Shown: positions 7,281 to 18,268, numbered from the stretch's first letter. The stretch is DNA of 64,000 nucleotides from an uncultured Clostridia bacterium (GCA_944346885.1 CALVMR010000001.1:25884-89883), one strand, 5' to 3'. The notes: generated from the letters alone by a model not told the origin. Made by a program: numbers and translations.

Positions 7281-8054
7281 ATGGTACTTTGCATCGACAT
7301 CGGCAATACGAATATCAAGTACGGGCTGTTCGAGGGCGGCGAACTGAAAGTAAGTTTCCGCGTTGCCACCGACCTCAACCGCACGAGCGACCAATACGGC
7401 ACCGCCATCATCGACATGCTTGCGGTGCAGCGCATCTATGCCGCCGATATCGACGGGGCGATCATCTCTTCGGTGGTGCCGTCGCTCAACTACACCGTTT
7501 CGCACATGTGTTCGGCGTACCTCGGCGTAGAGCCGCTGCTCGTCGGCGCGGGGCTGAAAACGGGGCACGACCTGCGTGTAGACAACGCGCGCGAAGTGGG
7601 GGCGGACCGCATCGTCAACGACGTGGCGGCGATCCGCAAATACGGCGCGCCCGTCATCGTTATCGACTTCGGCACGGCAACCACCTTCAACGTCGTCAAC
7701 GCGCAGGGCGAGTTTATCGGCGGGGTGATCGCGCCGGGGATCCGCGGGTCGATGGATTCGCTCGTATCGGGAACGGCAAAGCTCCCGCGCGTGGAGATCG
7801 AAACGCCGAAGAGCGTGATCGGGAAAAATACGATCACGAACATGCAGGCGGGGCTGGTGTTCGGCTTTGCGGGGCTGGTCGATTACATCGTAAAAAAGAT
7901 CCGCCGCGAGATGAAGCTGCCCGCCATGCCCGTTGTGGCGACGGGCGGGTTCAGCGAGATCATCGCCAAAGAGATTTCCTGCATCGACCATGTAGACAAA
8001 CTGCTCACGTTGCAGGGGCTGAAATATCTGTACGATCTGAACACGGGCGCCTGA
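7281..8054 (+). CDS. coaX: Type III pantothenate kinase
   Basis: 257 residues. It phosphorylates pantothenate to 4'-phosphopantothenate, the first step of CoA synthesis, in the cytosol. It belongs to the ASKHA/CoaX family. The N-terminal phosphate-binding loop reads LCIDIGNTNIKYGLF, the central segment DNAREVGADRIVNDVAA includes the conserved GADR, and the second nucleotide-binding motif is VIDFGTATTFNVV. Length is normal for CoaX. Type III kinases escape CoA feedback inhibition and need a monovalent cation. It is translationally adjacent (4 bases) to the S component. Confidence 0.96.
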   Translation: MVLCIDIGNTNIKYGLFEGGELKVSFRVATDLNRTSDQYGTAIIDMLAVQRIYAADIDGAIISSVVPSLNYTVSHMCSAYLGVEPLLVGAGLKTGHDLRVDNAREVGADRIVNDVAAIRKYGAPVIVIDFGTATTFNVVNAQGEFIGGVIAPGIRGSMDSLVSGTAKLPRVEIETPKSVIGKNTITNMQAGLVFGFAGLVDYIVKKIRREMKLPAMPVVATGGFSEIIAKEISCIDHVDKLLTLQGLKYLYDLNTGA

Positions 8055-8109
8055 ACGTTTTGCCGCGCGGGCGGCGACGGGGGCGGACTTTTGCGCAGGA
8101 GGCATAACA

Positions 8110-9393
8110 ATGAAAAGTGTGGGCGTAGCGATCCTCGGTTTGGGGGTCGTCGGAGGCGGAACGTATAAGATCTTGCGCGACCACAGGGATTTTTACCGCC
8201 GCACGCAGCATGTGGATCTTTCCGTGGAGTGCGTGCTCGAACTCAACAAGCAGCGCGCGCTCGACCTCGGCATCGAGGAGAGCCGCATTGCGGATAACAT
8301 CGCCGAGATCGTTTCCAATCCCGCGGTGGATATCGTGGTGGAGGTCATCGGCGGCGTGGAGCCCGCGCGCAGTTTTGTGCTGGCGGCGCTGCACAGCGGC
8401 AAAACGGTGGTCACTTCCAACAAAGAACTGTTCTGCAAACACTGGTACGAGCTGGAAAAGGCGGCAAAGCGCACCAACGCGGGGCTGTACTTTGAGGCAA
8501 GCTGCGTCGGCGGCGTGCCCATCATCCGCACGCTGACAGACGGGTTGCAGGCGAACGTGCTTACCCGCCTTACGGGCATCATCAACGGAACGACCAACTA
8601 CATTCTCACCCGCATGACGCGCGAAGGGGCGGATTACGCCTCCGTTTTAAAGGATGCGCAAAAGCTCGGCTATGCCGAAAAGGACCCGACGGCGGATGTG
8701 GAAGGGTACGACGCGGCGTACAAACTCTCCATTTTATCCAGCCTTGCTTTCCATACCCGCGTGCCGCTCGAAAAGGTGTACCGCGAGGGCATTTCCAACG
8801 TTTCCGCCGTGGATATCGCGCACGGAAAAGACCTCGGCTATGTGCTCAAATTGCTCGCCATCGGCAAAAACAACGAAAACGGGGTGGAGGTGCGCGTGCA
8901 CCCCGCCTTCCTGCGCAAAGACCATCCGCTCGCTTCGGTGGGGGATAGCTTCAATGCCGTATTCTTGCAGGGAGATAGCGTGGGAGACGTGATGCTGTAC
9001 GGGCGCGGCGCAGGCGCGCTGCCCACGGGCAGCGCCATCGTGTCGGACGTCATTTACGCCGCCACGCATGCCGACCACAAGTACGCGACCTTTAAAAACA
9101 CCATGCTCCCCGAAAAAGGGGTGCGGTTCGTTACCGACTTCAAGAGCCGCTATTACATCCGTTTCACCGCCAAGGACAGGGCGGGCGTGCTGGCAAAGGT
9201 GGCGGGCATCTTTGCAAAGAGCAACATCAGCATCGCCGACCTGCTGCAAAAGGGAGACGGCGACGAAAACGGCATCCCCGTCATTCTCGTCACGCACGAA
9301 ACGCATGAGATGGCGGTGCGCCGCGCCGTCGAAAAGATCCGCGCGCTTTCAGACGTGCTCTCCGTGGACAGTTTGATCCGCGTGGAGGGGTAA
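8110..9393 (+). CDS. hom: Homoserine dehydrogenase with ACT domain
   Basis: 427 residues. It reduces L-aspartate 4-semialdehyde to homoserine (Thr/Met pathway). The N-terminal Rossmann motif is VAILGLGVVGGGTY, the catalytic domain contains the family signature around LTGIINGTTNYILT, and a C-terminal ACT domain begins near residue 345 (YYIRFTAKDRAGVLAKVAGIF), normally a threonine-feedback site. It is preceded by AGGAGG and follows coaX after 55 bases, likely co-transcribed. Its substrate, aspartate semialdehyde, is also a substrate of the carboxyspermidine route encoded near 60 kb. Confidence 0.96.
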   Translation: MKSVGVAILGLGVVGGGTYKILRDHRDFYRRTQHVDLSVECVLELNKQRALDLGIEESRIADNIAEIVSNPAVDIVVEVIGGVEPARSFVLAALHSGKTVVTSNKELFCKHWYELEKAAKRTNAGLYFEASCVGGVPIIRTLTDGLQANVLTRLTGIINGTTNYILTRMTREGADYASVLKDAQKLGYAEKDPTADVEGYDAAYKLSILSSLAFHTRVPLEKVYREGISNVSAVDIAHGKDLGYVLKLLAIGKNNENGVEVRVHPAFLRKDHPLASVGDSFNAVFLQGDSVGDVMLYGRGAGALPTGSAIVSDVIYAATHADHKYATFKNTMLPEKGVRFVTDFKSRYYIRFTAKDRAGVLAKVAGIFAKSNISIADLLQKGDGDENGIPVILVTHETHEMAVRRAVEKIRALSDVLSVDSLIRVEG

Positions 9394-9416
9394 GCGGGCA
9401 AAACAAAGGGCAGGCA

Positions 9417-9447
9417 GCCGCCGCGGAATGTTCCGCGGCGGCTTTTT
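9417..9447 (+). terminator. Intrinsic terminator of hom
   Basis: A 10-12 bp GC-rich stem (9417-9428 with 9431-9442) followed by T5. Confidence 0.85.
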
Positions 9448-9506
9448 GCTGCCCGCGGAGCGGGTATTTTGCGGGCGCTTTTGCGGGCGCGCCGCCCTGC
9501 AAACGG

Positions 9507-9535
9507 TTGCTTTTTTCGGCGGAACGCGCTATACT
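9507..9535 (+). promoter_or_regulatory. Promoter of ferritin
   Basis: TTGCTT (9507-9512), 17-nt spacer, TATACT (9530-9535); short leader with GGGAGG before the ATG. Confidence 0.85.
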
Positions 9536-9564
9536 GAATAAAACAACGGGAGGGTTGCGTCTGT

Positions 9565-10086
9565 ATGGAAACAAAAGTGGCAAACTTGCTCAACGAGCAG
9601 GTCAACAAAGAGTTTTATTCGGCATATCTGTATCTGGATTTTGCAAATTGGTTTGAAGATGCGGGGCTTTCGGGCTTTGCGCACTGGTACGAAGTGCAGG
9701 CGCAGGAGGAGCGCGACCACGCGCTCGCCATCCGCAGGTACCTGTGCGACAGCGGCGTGCGCGTCCGTTTGGACGCCGTTGCCCGCCCCGATAAGGTGTT
9801 CGATTCCTCGCTCTCCGTGCTGGAAGCGGGGCTGGCGCACGAGCGGTACGTGAGCGCGAGCATCAACGAGGTATATGCCGCCGCCGCGGCGGCAAAGGAC
9901 TTCCGCACCATGCAGTTTTTGGATGCGTTCGTCAAAGAACAGGGCGAAGAGGAGAAAAACGCGGAAGATCTCATCAAAAAGATGAAGCTGTTCGGCGGGG
10001 ATGCGCGCAGCCTGTATTTGATGGATAAGGATCTTGCCGCACGCGTCTATGCGCCTTTTAACGCGGGCGGCGAAGCAAACGCCTGA
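9565..10086 (+). CDS. ftnA: Non-haem ferritin
   Basis: 173 residues, standard length for a bacterial ferritin: a four-helix bundle assembling into a 24-mer that oxidises and stores iron. The diiron ferroxidase ligands are visible as Glu16/Tyr23 (NKEFYSAYLYLDF), Glu49 and His52 (EERDH), a downstream Glu cluster (SVLEAGLAHE) and the Gln-Glu-Glu segment VKEQGEEEKN. It has its own promoter and terminator. Together with rubrerythrin and the rubredoxin-flavin reductase at 32.6-33.9 kb it points to an anaerobe managing iron and oxygen stress. Confidence 0.95.
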   Translation: METKVANLLNEQVNKEFYSAYLYLDFANWFEDAGLSGFAHWYEVQAQEERDHALAIRRYLCDSGVRVRLDAVARPDKVFDSSLSVLEAGLAHERYVSASINEVYAAAAAAKDFRTMQFLDAFVKEQGEEEKNAEDLIKKMKLFGGDARSLYLMDKDLAARVYAPFNAGGEANA

Positions 10087-10256
10087 AAAGGGAAATACCC
10101 GAAAAGGGAAACGCCCGAAAGAATGCGGCGCGCCGCTTGCTTGCCGCCGCCAAAGGAAGGTGCAAAACGGCGGTTTCCGTTTGCCAAAGTGCGGGCGGCG
10201 GCATTCCCGCGGCGGAAAGCGGACGAAAAGGGAAATCTCCGCGGAGGAAAGCGGTC

Positions 10257-10291
10257 AAAAAAAGGAGAGCCGAGGCAGGCTCTCCTTTTTT
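10257..10291. terminator. Intrinsic terminator downstream of ferritin
   Basis: An 8-bp GC stem (10264-10271 with 10278-10285) flanked by A7 and T6, so it functions in both directions. The 170 bases between the ferritin stop and here hold no gene; they contain short repeats of GAAAAGGGAAA type. Confidence 0.85.
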
Positions 10292-10296
10292 GGTAA

Positions 10297-10363
10297 CGAA
10301 ACCCCGCGGATGGTCTGCGGGGTTTCGATATACAGAAAGACCCGCGCGGCTTTGCCGCGCGGG
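10297..10363 (-). terminator. Two stacked hairpins at the argH 3' end
   Basis: An 11-bp stem (10297-10307 with 10317-10327) and a 10-bp stem (10341-10350 with 10354-10363) follow the argH stop on the minus strand. T runs are poor, but the A/T terminator at 10257-10291 lies just beyond. Confidence 0.6.
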
Positions 10364-10371
10364 AAAACAAA

Positions 10372-11760
10372 TTACTGTTCGTCCTTGAACATCCGGTTCA
10401 GCCTTCTGGTGATGGAGCGGATGTTTTCGCGTACGGCGCTGCGGGCGCTTCCGCCGATCACTTTGCGCGCTTCGACCGACTTGTTCACGCGCACGCGCTG
10501 CAAGATCTCTTCGTCGAAGAGGGAGGAAAAGCTCTGGTACACGGGCAGTTCGAGCGTTTCCAGCTTTTTGCCGTTTTCGATGCAGTAGCGCACGATCTGC
10601 CCCGTAAGCGCATGTGCGTCGCGGAAGGGCAGCCCCTTTTCGACCAAATAATCGGCAACGTCGGTCGCGGTGGTAAAACCGCTGCCTGCCGCCGCGCGCA
10701 TGCGCTTGGTGTCAAAGGAGATGTTCTGCAACAGGTCGTTGAAGATGCTCAGGCAGGCGCGCACGGTGTCTTCCGCGTTGAACAGCGCCTCTTTATCCTC
10801 TTGCAGGTCTTTGTCGTAGGAGAGCGGGATGCCTTTGAGCACGGTCAAGATCGCCGTCAGGCTGCCGTACACGCGCCCCGTTTTGCCGCGCACGAGTTCG
10901 GGGATATCCGGGTTCTTTTTCTGCGGCATGATGGAGGAGCCCGTCGCGTACGAATCGGCAATTTCCACAAAGCGGAATTCGTCCGAAGAGTAGAGGATCA
11001 GATCCTCCGAAAAACGGGAGAGGTGCATCATCACCGTCGAACAGCAGAAGATGTATTCGGCAACGAAATCACGGTCCGAAACGGCGTCGATGGAGTTTTG
11101 CGAAATTTCCGAAAAGGAGAGGAGGCTCGCCGTCATGCGGCGGTCGATGGGGAAATCCGTTCCCGCCAAAGCGCAGCTGCCCAGCGGCATCACGTCCGTG
11201 CGCTTATAGCAGTCGGTAAAGCGCTCGATGTCGCGCAAAAACATTTCGCTGTACGCGTTTATGTACTGCGCGACCGAAACGGGCTGCGCTTTTTGCAGGT
11301 GGGTGTAGCCCGGCATGATGAATTGCACGTTGTTGTTGGCGATATCCAGCAGGGTATTGACGAGGGTGCGCAGCATGCCGCAGACCGCCACGATGCTGTC
11401 TTTGCAGTACAGGCGCAGGTCCGTTGCCACCTGGTCGTTGCGAGAGCGCGCCGTGTGCAGCTTTTTGCCGACGGCACCGATGCGCTTGACGAGTTCGTTT
11501 TCCACAAAGGTATGGATATCCTCCGCGCCTTCGATCTGCAAATTCCCTTTTTCGATATCGGCAAGCATGTTGATGAGCGCGTCGCAGATCTTATCGGCAT
11601 CCGCTTTGGGGATGATCTGCGTTTCGCCCAGCATCTTCGCGTGCGCGATGCCGGCAAGAATGTCGTGCCAATACAGTTTGTAATCAAAGGACAGCGATTG
11701 GTTGAAGTCGTCCGCGTCTTGGGCGCTGGTGCCTTTAAAACGTCCTTCCCACAGTTTCAT
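10372..11760 (-). CDS. argH: Argininosuccinate lyase
   Basis: 462 residues. It splits argininosuccinate into arginine and fumarate, the last step of arginine synthesis. It belongs to the fumarase/aspartase superfamily, a homotetramer. The family signature GSSIMPQKKNPD, with the catalytic serine in the flexible loop, is visible near residue 280; HTARSRNDQVATD near residue 106 and MPGYTHLQKAQP near residue 155 are the other conserved regions. The start begins MKLWEGRFKG, matching family N termini. It stands alone here, without argG. Arginine made here could feed the arginine decarboxylase at 55.9 kb. Confidence 0.97.
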   Translation of the reverse strand: MKLWEGRFKGTSAQDADDFNQSLSFDYKLYWHDILAGIAHAKMLGETQIIPKADADKICDALINMLADIEKGNLQIEGAEDIHTFVENELVKRIGAVGKKLHTARSRNDQVATDLRLYCKDSIVAVCGMLRTLVNTLLDIANNNVQFIMPGYTHLQKAQPVSVAQYINAYSEMFLRDIERFTDCYKRTDVMPLGSCALAGTDFPIDRRMTASLLSFSEISQNSIDAVSDRDFVAEYIFCCSTVMMHLSRFSEDLILYSSDEFRFVEIADSYATGSSIMPQKKNPDIPELVRGKTGRVYGSLTAILTVLKGIPLSYDKDLQEDKEALFNAEDTVRACLSIFNDLLQNISFDTKRMRAAAGSGFTTATDVADYLVEKGLPFRDAHALTGQIVRYCIENGKKLETLELPVYQSFSSLFDEEILQRVRVNKSVEARKVIGGSARSAVRENIRSITRRLNRMFKDEQ

Positions 11761-11951
11761 AATTGCACACTCCCGTTTAAAATTGACTTGATTTTGTTTG
11801 ACTTATTCCGCCGAAAATTTTACAATAATAGGAGGAACGCAGCCGTTTTGCGCGGGCGGCGCCGACCGTACGCGCATACTTATTTTTATTGTAATATATT
11901 TTTGCGGAAATTTCAAGCTATTTCCGAAAAAAATTGCAAAGCAGGGAAAAA

Positions 11952-12446
11952 TTGATCATTTTAGGGATCGACCCCGGTATCGCCACGCTCGGCTACGGGG
12001 TCTTGCAAAAAGACGCGCGCGGAGAAGTCCGCGCCGAAGATTACGGCGTCGTCACCACCCCGAAGGAGGAGCGCCTTCCGGTGCGGCTCGCCATGCTCGA
12101 AGAGGGGCTGAACAAATTGCTCGACGCGTTTTCACCGGACGAAGTGGCGGTGGAGGAGCTGTTCTTCACCAAAAACGTGACGACGGGCATCGCCGTCGCG
12201 CATGCGCGCGGCGTGGCGCTTTTGACCTGCGTCAAGCGCTGCGGCAGGCTGTTCGAGTACACGCCCATGCAGATCAAGCAGGCGCTCACCGGGTACGGCA
12301 AGGCGGAAAAGCGGCAGATCCAGCTGGTCACCGCCAATTTGCTGCGCCTGCGCGGCATTCCCCGCCCGGACGACGCGGCGGACGCGCTCGCCGTGGCGCT
12401 GTGCCATTCGTTTACCTCCCGCCTTTCGGGGCTGTACAGCATTTGA
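11952..12446 (+). CDS. ruvC: Crossover junction endodeoxyribonuclease RuvC
   Basis: A 164-residue Holliday junction resolvase. I chose the TTG at 11952: it gives MIILGIDPG, placing the first catalytic Asp at residue 7 as in E. coli, with AGGG six bases upstream. An in-frame TTG at 11934 would add six residues. The other active-site acidic residues lie in AVEELFF and in the C-terminal DDAADALAVALCH. It is the first gene of ruvC-ruvA-ruvB-queA-tgt. The 190 bases between it and the divergent argH are AT-rich, but no clear promoter pair was identified. Confidence 0.94.
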   Translation: MIILGIDPGIATLGYGVLQKDARGEVRAEDYGVVTTPKEERLPVRLAMLEEGLNKLLDAFSPDEVAVEELFFTKNVTTGIAVAHARGVALLTCVKRCGRLFEYTPMQIKQALTGYGKAEKRQIQLVTANLLRLRGIPRPDDAADALAVALCHSFTSRLSGLYSI

Positions 12447-12473
12447 TTTGCCGCGCGGCGGCAGGAGAAAGAG

Positions 12474-13061
12474 ATGATCGGGTATTTAAAAGGGAACGTG
12501 CTCTCCGCTTCGGACGGGGTCGTGCTTTTGGAAACGGGCGGCGTCGGCTACGAACTTGTGTGTTCGGGCGCGGCGTTCGCAAAACTCGTGACGGACAAAA
12601 AGGGAGAGGTATATACCAGCATGCAGGTGCGCGAGGACGGCGTAACGCTGTTCGGCTTCGTCTCCCCCGAAGAAAAGAATATGTTTTTGAAGCTTATTTC
12701 CGTCTCCGGCGTGGGACCGAAGCTGGGGATAGCCGTGCTTTCGGGCATGAACTTGGGCGAGCTTGCCGCGGCGATCGCCTCGTCGGATATCCGCGGGCTG
12801 TGCTCGGTAAAGGGGCTCGGAAAAAAGACGGCGGAGCGCATCGTGCTGGAACTGCGCGAAAAGGTGACCGACCTGCCCGCGCCCGCCGCGGGGGCGCCCG
12901 CCCCCGTGCAAAGCGCGCAGGGCGAGGAAGAGGACGCCGTGATCGGGCTTATGTCGCTCGGCTATACGCGCACGGAGAGCGCGCGCGCCGTGCGCGCCGC
13001 CATCGAGCGGGGCGCGGCGGGCGTGGAACAGATCGTTTTATCCGCGTTGAAAAATATGTAA
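12474..13061 (+). CDS. ruvA: Holliday junction DNA helicase subunit RuvA
   Basis: 195 residues. The tetrameric junction-binding subunit of the RuvAB branch-migration machine. The N-terminal OB fold starts MIGYLKGNVLS; two helix-hairpin-helix motifs are visible (SVSGVGPKLGIAVLSG near residue 75 and SVKGLGKKTAERIVLEL near residue 110). A Pro/Ala-rich linker leads to the C-terminal domain III that contacts RuvB (DAVIGLMSLGYTRTESARAV). GGAG precedes the start; it lies 27 bases after ruvC. Confidence 0.97.
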   Translation: MIGYLKGNVLSASDGVVLLETGGVGYELVCSGAAFAKLVTDKKGEVYTSMQVREDGVTLFGFVSPEEKNMFLKLISVSGVGPKLGIAVLSGMNLGELAAAIASSDIRGLCSVKGLGKKTAERIVLELREKVTDLPAPAAGAPAPVQSAQGEEEDAVIGLMSLGYTRTESARAVRAAIERGAAGVEQIVLSALKNM

Positions 13062-13094
13062 CGGCGGGCGGCGCGCGCCGCCGGGAGATCGGGT

Positions 13095-14144
13095 ATGTTT
13101 GAAGAGGATCTTGCAGCCGAACGGCTGGTCATGAGCACAAAAGGGGAGCTGGACGCGGAGGAAAACGCGCTGCGCCCGAAGACCATGGCGGAGTACGTCG
13201 GGCAGAGCAAAGTCAAAGAAAATCTCGAAGTGTACATCTCCTCCGCAAAAATGCGGGGCGAGCCGCTCGACCACGTGCTTTTGTACGGGCCTCCCGGATT
13301 GGGCAAAACGACGCTCGCGCACATCATTGCAAGCGAATTGGGCGTGCAGCTCAAATTGACCAGCGGGCCCGCCATCGAGCGCAGCGGCGACCTTGCCGCC
13401 ATCCTCACCAACCTCAACGAGGGAGACGTGCTGTTCATCGACGAGATCCACCGCCTCAACCGTTCGGTGGAGGAGGTGCTGTATTCGGCGATGGAGGATT
13501 ACGCGCTGGATATCATCGTGGGGAAAGGCCCTTCCGCGCGCAACATCCGTTTTACGCTCAAAAAATTCACGCTCGTCGGGGCAACGACCAAGGCGGGCAT
13601 GCTCGCTTCGCCGCTGCGCGACCGCTTCGGCGTTTTGTGCCGCCTCGATATGTACACGCCCGCCGAGCTCGCGCAGATCGTTACGCGTTCGGCGCGCGTG
13701 CTCGGCATCGACCTTGCCGCCGACGCGGCGCAGGAGATCTCCCGCCGTTCCCGCGGCACGCCGCGCATCGCCAACCGCCTTTTAAAGCGCGTGCGCGATT
13801 TTGCCGCCGTGGGCGGGAATGCGCGCGTGACCGTTGAAGACGCGCGCTATGCCTTGCGGCGCATGGATATCGACGAGCTGGGGCTGGACGATACCGACCG
13901 CGGGCTGCTGCGCGCGCTCATCGAAAAATTCGGCGGCGGCCCCGCCGGGCTGGAAACGCTCGCCGCGACCATCAACGAGGACGCGAACACCATCGAAGAC
14001 GTGTACGAACCGTACTTGCTGCAACTCGGCTTTCTTGCCCGTACGCCGCGCGGAAGGGTATGCTTGAAAGGCGGGTACGAACACATGGGCGTGAAGATGA
14101 GCGAAAAGCAGCGCGCGCAGATCTCGATCTTCGACGAGGAGTAA
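13095..14144 (+). CDS. ruvB: Holliday junction branch-migration ATPase RuvB
   Basis: A 349-residue AAA+ hexameric motor of RuvAB. Walker [13 protein letters not shown] lies near residue 65, Walker [10 protein letters not shown] near residue 114, and sensor/arginine-finger regions follow ([18 protein letters not shown]). The C-terminal winged-helix DNA-binding domain contains [15 protein letters not shown] and ends near '[13 protein letters not shown]'. It lies 33 bases after ruvA, in the conserved order ruvC-ruvA-ruvB-queA. Confidence 0.98.
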   Translation: MFEEDLAAERLVMSTKGELDAEENALRPKTMAEYVGQSKVKENLEVYISSAKMRGEPLDHVLLYGPPGLGKTTLAHIIASELGVQLKLTSGPAIERSGDLAAILTNLNEGDVLFIDEIHRLNRSVEEVLYSAMEDYALDIIVGKGPSARNIRFTLKKFTLVGATTKAGMLASPLRDRFGVLCRLDMYTPAELAQIVTRSARVLGIDLAADAAQEISRRSRGTPRIANRLLKRVRDFAAVGGNARVTVEDARYALRRMDIDELGLDDTDRGLLRALIEKFGGGPAGLETLAATINEDANTIEDVYEPYLLQLGFLARTPRGRVCLKGGYEHMGVKMSEKQRAQISIFDEE

Positions 14145-14222
14145 ACCGCAAAACTTTTTTCCGAACCTTGCGCTTCTGTGCCGAAGGGGCGTGCCTTTCG
14201 GCGGGCGGCGGAGTAAAACGAT

Positions 14223-15245
14223 ATGCTGTTACGATCCGATTATTATTACGAACTGCCCGAAGAGCTGATCGCACAGACGCCCGCGGAACCGCGGGATTCT
14301 TCTCGTCTGCTCGTGTACGACCGCAAAACAGGGCACACGGAGCACCGCGTGTTCCGTGACGTCAAGGAGTATTTGCGCCCCGGAGACGTGCTTGTCATCA
14401 ACAATACGAAGGTGCTTCCCGCGCGCCTGTTTGCCTATACGCGCGGCGGCGGCAGGGTGGAAGTGCTGCTTTTGAAGCGGCGCGATCTCGCCGAATGGGA
14501 GGTGCTCGTTCGTCCCGGAAAAAAGGCGCGCGTCGGGGCGCGGCTCGCCGTGTCGGAGGAGCTTTCGCTCTCGGTGGAGGGCGTTACCGCAACGGGCGAG
14601 CGCATCGTCCGCTTTTATTACGACGGCGTGTTTGAAGACATTCTTTCCCGCGTGGGGAACATGCCGCTGCCGCCGTATATCCATGAAAAATTGAAGGACC
14701 AGAACCGTTACCAAACGGTGTACTGCAAAACGGAGGGCTCTGCCGCGGCGCCGACGGCGGGGCTGCACTTTACCGAGGAACTGCTTTCTTCGATCAAGGC
14801 GATGGGCGTCGAGGTCGCCGAAGTGCTGCTGCATGTGGGGCTGGGCACTTTCCGCCCCGTCAAAGAAGAGGATTTGACGCACCATGTGATGCACTCCGAA
14901 TATTACAGCGTCGGCAAAGAGGCGGCGGAAACCGTCAACGCCGCCAAACGGGAGGGGCGGCGGGTCATCGCCGTGGGAACGACTTCCGTGCGCACCCTGG
15001 AAACGGTTGCCGACGAGCACGGCTTTCTCCGCCCTTGCAGCGGCGATACGTCCATTTTCATCTATCCGCCCTATACGTTCAAATGCGTGGATGCGCTCAT
15101 CACCAACTTCCATCTCCCTGAAAGCACCCTCATCATGCTCGTTTCCGCCTTTATGGGGCGCGAACAGTGCCTCGCCCTGTATCGAGAGGCGGTGGAGAGG
15201 AGGTATCGTTTTTTTTCCTTCGGCGACGCGATGATGATTGTATAA
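14223..15245 (+). CDS. queA: S-adenosylmethionine:tRNA ribosyltransferase-isomerase
   Basis: 340 residues. It transfers and isomerises the ribosyl group of SAM onto 7-aminomethyl-7-deazaguanine in tRNA, forming epoxyqueuosine. Characteristic stretches: [23 protein letters not shown] at the N terminus, [26 protein letters not shown] near residue 180 and [10 protein letters not shown]. Normal length. It is followed by a 130-bp tandem duplication and then tgt, the preceding enzyme of the same queuosine pathway. Confidence 0.97.
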   Translation: MLLRSDYYYELPEELIAQTPAEPRDSSRLLVYDRKTGHTEHRVFRDVKEYLRPGDVLVINNTKVLPARLFAYTRGGGRVEVLLLKRRDLAEWEVLVRPGKKARVGARLAVSEELSLSVEGVTATGERIVRFYYDGVFEDILSRVGNMPLPPYIHEKLKDQNRYQTVYCKTEGSAAAPTAGLHFTEELLSSIKAMGVEVAEVLLHVGLGTFRPVKEEDLTHHVMHSEYYSVGKEAAETVNAAKREGRRVIAVGTTSVRTLETVADEHGFLRPCSGDTSIFIYPPYTFKCVDALITNFHLPESTLIMLVSAFMGREQCLALYREAVERRYRFFSFGDAMMIV

Positions 15246-16759
<1,514 letters not shown>

Positions 16760-16817
16760 ATAAACGGTAAAATTTTGCGCTTTCGACGTTTTCTTTCCGC
16801 AGGCGGCAAAAAAACAG

Positions 16818-16846
16818 TTGCCAAAATTGCGTAAAATCGGTATGAT
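16818..16846 (+). promoter_or_regulatory. Promoter of yajC
   Basis: TTGCCA (16818-16823), 17-nt spacer, TATGAT (16841-16846). Confidence 0.8.
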
Positions 16847-16895
16847 ATTGGCATACCGTAAAAGGGAATAAAAAATTTTCGGAAGGTGTTCGAAT

Positions 16896-17363
16896 ATGGG
16901 ATACGATCTTTTGGAGACCGCTGCGGACGGGCAGGGGCAGAGCCCCTGGACTTGGGTCTTTTTGGGCGTTATCATTGCGGCGATCATCGCGCTGCTCGTT
17001 TGGTCTTTCATCTCGAACAGGAAGAGAAGGAAGAACATGGAGGAGACCATCAACGCGATCAAGCCCGGCAATAAGGTAAAGACCATCGGCGGCATCATCG
17101 GCGAGGTGGTGGAAGTCAACGAGGAGGAGGGCACTTTTGTGCTCCGCACCGGAGACGAGTACGGCAATTGCAGCTTCATGAAGTTCGATAAGCAGGCGAT
17201 CTACCAGACGGATGCAAAGCCCGAACCGGCAGCCGCGCAGGAAAGCACCGCCGAAGAGCAGGCGCCCGCCGAGGAAACCAAGGAAGAAGCGCCCGCCGAA
17301 GAAGCAAAAGAAGAAGCGAAGGAAGAAGTACCCGCCGAAGAAGAGAAGGGCGAGGAAAAGTAA
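16896..17363 (+). CDS. yajC: Preprotein translocase subunit YajC
   Basis: 155 residues, longer than the usual ~100. A single transmembrane helix at about residues 20-42 (WVFLGVIIAAIIALLVWSFI) is followed by the YajC domain with its signature KPGNKVKTIGGIIGEVVEV. YajC is an accessory component of the SecDF-YajC complex. The last ~50 residues are an acidic, Ala/Glu/Lys/Pro low-complexity tail of imperfect EEAPAEEAKEE repeats, which is unusual. Separate promoter; secD and secF follow 3 kb downstream beyond the SCIFF locus. Confidence 0.93.
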   Translation: MGYDLLETAADGQGQSPWTWVFLGVIIAAIIALLVWSFISNRKRRKNMEETINAIKPGNKVKTIGGIIGEVVEVNEEEGTFVLRTGDEYGNCSFMKFDKQAIYQTDAKPEPAAAQESTAEEQAPAEETKEEAPAEEAKEEAKEEVPAEEEKGEEK

Positions 17364-17457
17364 GCAAAGCAACGGAAAACGCGAATAAAGGAAAGCGCCT
17401 CTGCATAGGGATAGATGTACCGTATCCTCGGTATACGTTCCGCGGAGGTGTTTTTTT

Positions 17458-17835
17458 ATGCACGGGGTCCAAAAAGAGGCGGCGGCACAGGTCGGAAAGA
17501 GCATCTGTGTGGCGGCGATCGTTACGTTGGCGGCGGTGCTCGTGTTTGCGCTCATCGTCAAGCTGTTTTCGGTGGGGCAGGGGGCGATCTTTGCGGTCAA
17601 CCAAGTCATCAAAGCCGTATCCATCGCGGCGGGCTGCCTGCTGTGCATCCGTCCCTGCCGCGGGCTACTCAAAGGTGCCGTCAGCGGCGTCGGCGTCATC
17701 GTTTTAACGTACTTTTTGTTCGCCATCCTTGCGGGGGAGATCTCGTTCGGCTGGCAAAACGTGCTCGACCTGCTCTTCGGGGCGCTCGTCGGGGCGGTGA
17801 GCGGGCTGCTTGCGGGGTACATCCGCGGCAAATAG
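17458..17835 (+). CDS. TIGR04086 family membrane protein
   Basis: 125 residues, four predicted membrane segments (about 17-37, 45-63, 70-90, 100-121) with little else. Size, hydropathy and position directly before the SCIFF peptide match the TIGR04086 family of Clostridia, whose function is unknown. GGAGGTG precedes the ATG. It lies 95 bases after yajC, possibly in the same transcript. Confidence 0.82.
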   Translation: MHGVQKEAAAQVGKSICVAAIVTLAAVLVFALIVKLFSVGQGAIFAVNQVIKAVSIAAGCLLCIRPCRGLLKGAVSGVGVIVLTYFLFAILAGEISFGWQNVLDLLFGALVGAVSGLLAGYIRGK

Positions 17836-17873
17836 GCGCGCCCTTTCTTTCTCTTCTCCTTTGAAAAAAACGC

Positions 17874-17902
17874 TTGCTTTTTCCCGTCCGTTATATTATA
17901 AT
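17874..17902 (+). promoter_or_regulatory. Promoter of the SCIFF peptide gene
   Basis: TTGCTT (17874-17879), 17-nt spacer, TATAAT (17897-17902). Confidence 0.85.
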
Positions 17903-17932
17903 GAAGAAAAAGCCGACAAAGGAGATCCGCAT

Positions 17933-18094
17933 ATGAACAAGATCACAACGGTGGCGCGCCCGCAGGCGCGGAAGATCACAGGCTGCGGCGAGTGCAGGAG
18001 TACCTGCCAATCCGCTTGCAAAACCAGCTGCACGGTGGGCAACCAGTCCTGCGAGAGAACGGGCAGGGAAAACGACCCCGAAAAGAACAGATAA
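17933..18094 (+). CDS. scfA: SCIFF ribosomal peptide precursor (six cysteines in forty-five residues)
   Basis: 53 residues. The six-cysteine core is at 18, 21, 25, 29, 33 and 40, with the diagnostic CGECRSTCQSACKTSCTVGN, which is nearly invariant across Clostridia. It is the substrate of the radical SAM maturase encoded next, which forms a thioether cross-link between a Cys and a Thr; the biological role of the product is unknown. The C-terminal tail beyond Cys40 (ERTGRENDPEKNR) is longer than in most homologues. AAAGGAG precedes the ATG. Its own promoter and following terminator suggest the peptide is made in excess over the enzyme. Confidence 0.97.
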   Translation: MNKITTVARPQARKITGCGECRSTCQSACKTSCTVGNQSCERTGRENDPEKNR

Positions 18095-18102
18095 AAGAGC
18101 GT

Positions 18103-18131
18103 GAAGGAGCAGGGTGCCTGCTCCTTCTTTT
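18103..18131 (+). terminator. Intrinsic terminator between SCIFF peptide and maturase genes
   Basis: A perfect 11-bp stem (18103-18113 with 18117-18127) with loop GTG, followed by TTTT. Partial read-through would set a high peptide-to-maturase ratio. A second 12-bp stem (18135-18146 with 18151-18162) follows. Confidence 0.85.
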
Positions 18132-18268
18132 CGGCGCGCCGCGCGCAAAAGCGCGCGGCGCGTTCTTCCGCAAACGGAAACGATCTGCCTCCGCCGCACT
18201 TTTGCGGGCGGAAAGGTTTCCGCGCGTTTTACGGCAGGGCACTTGCCTGCGGGGCGCGGTTCGCCGCG

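Noticed and set aside
10086..10372. A small gene in the ferritin-argH gap
   Set aside because: The stretch is occupied by three hairpins and short repeats; frames there show no start signals or families.
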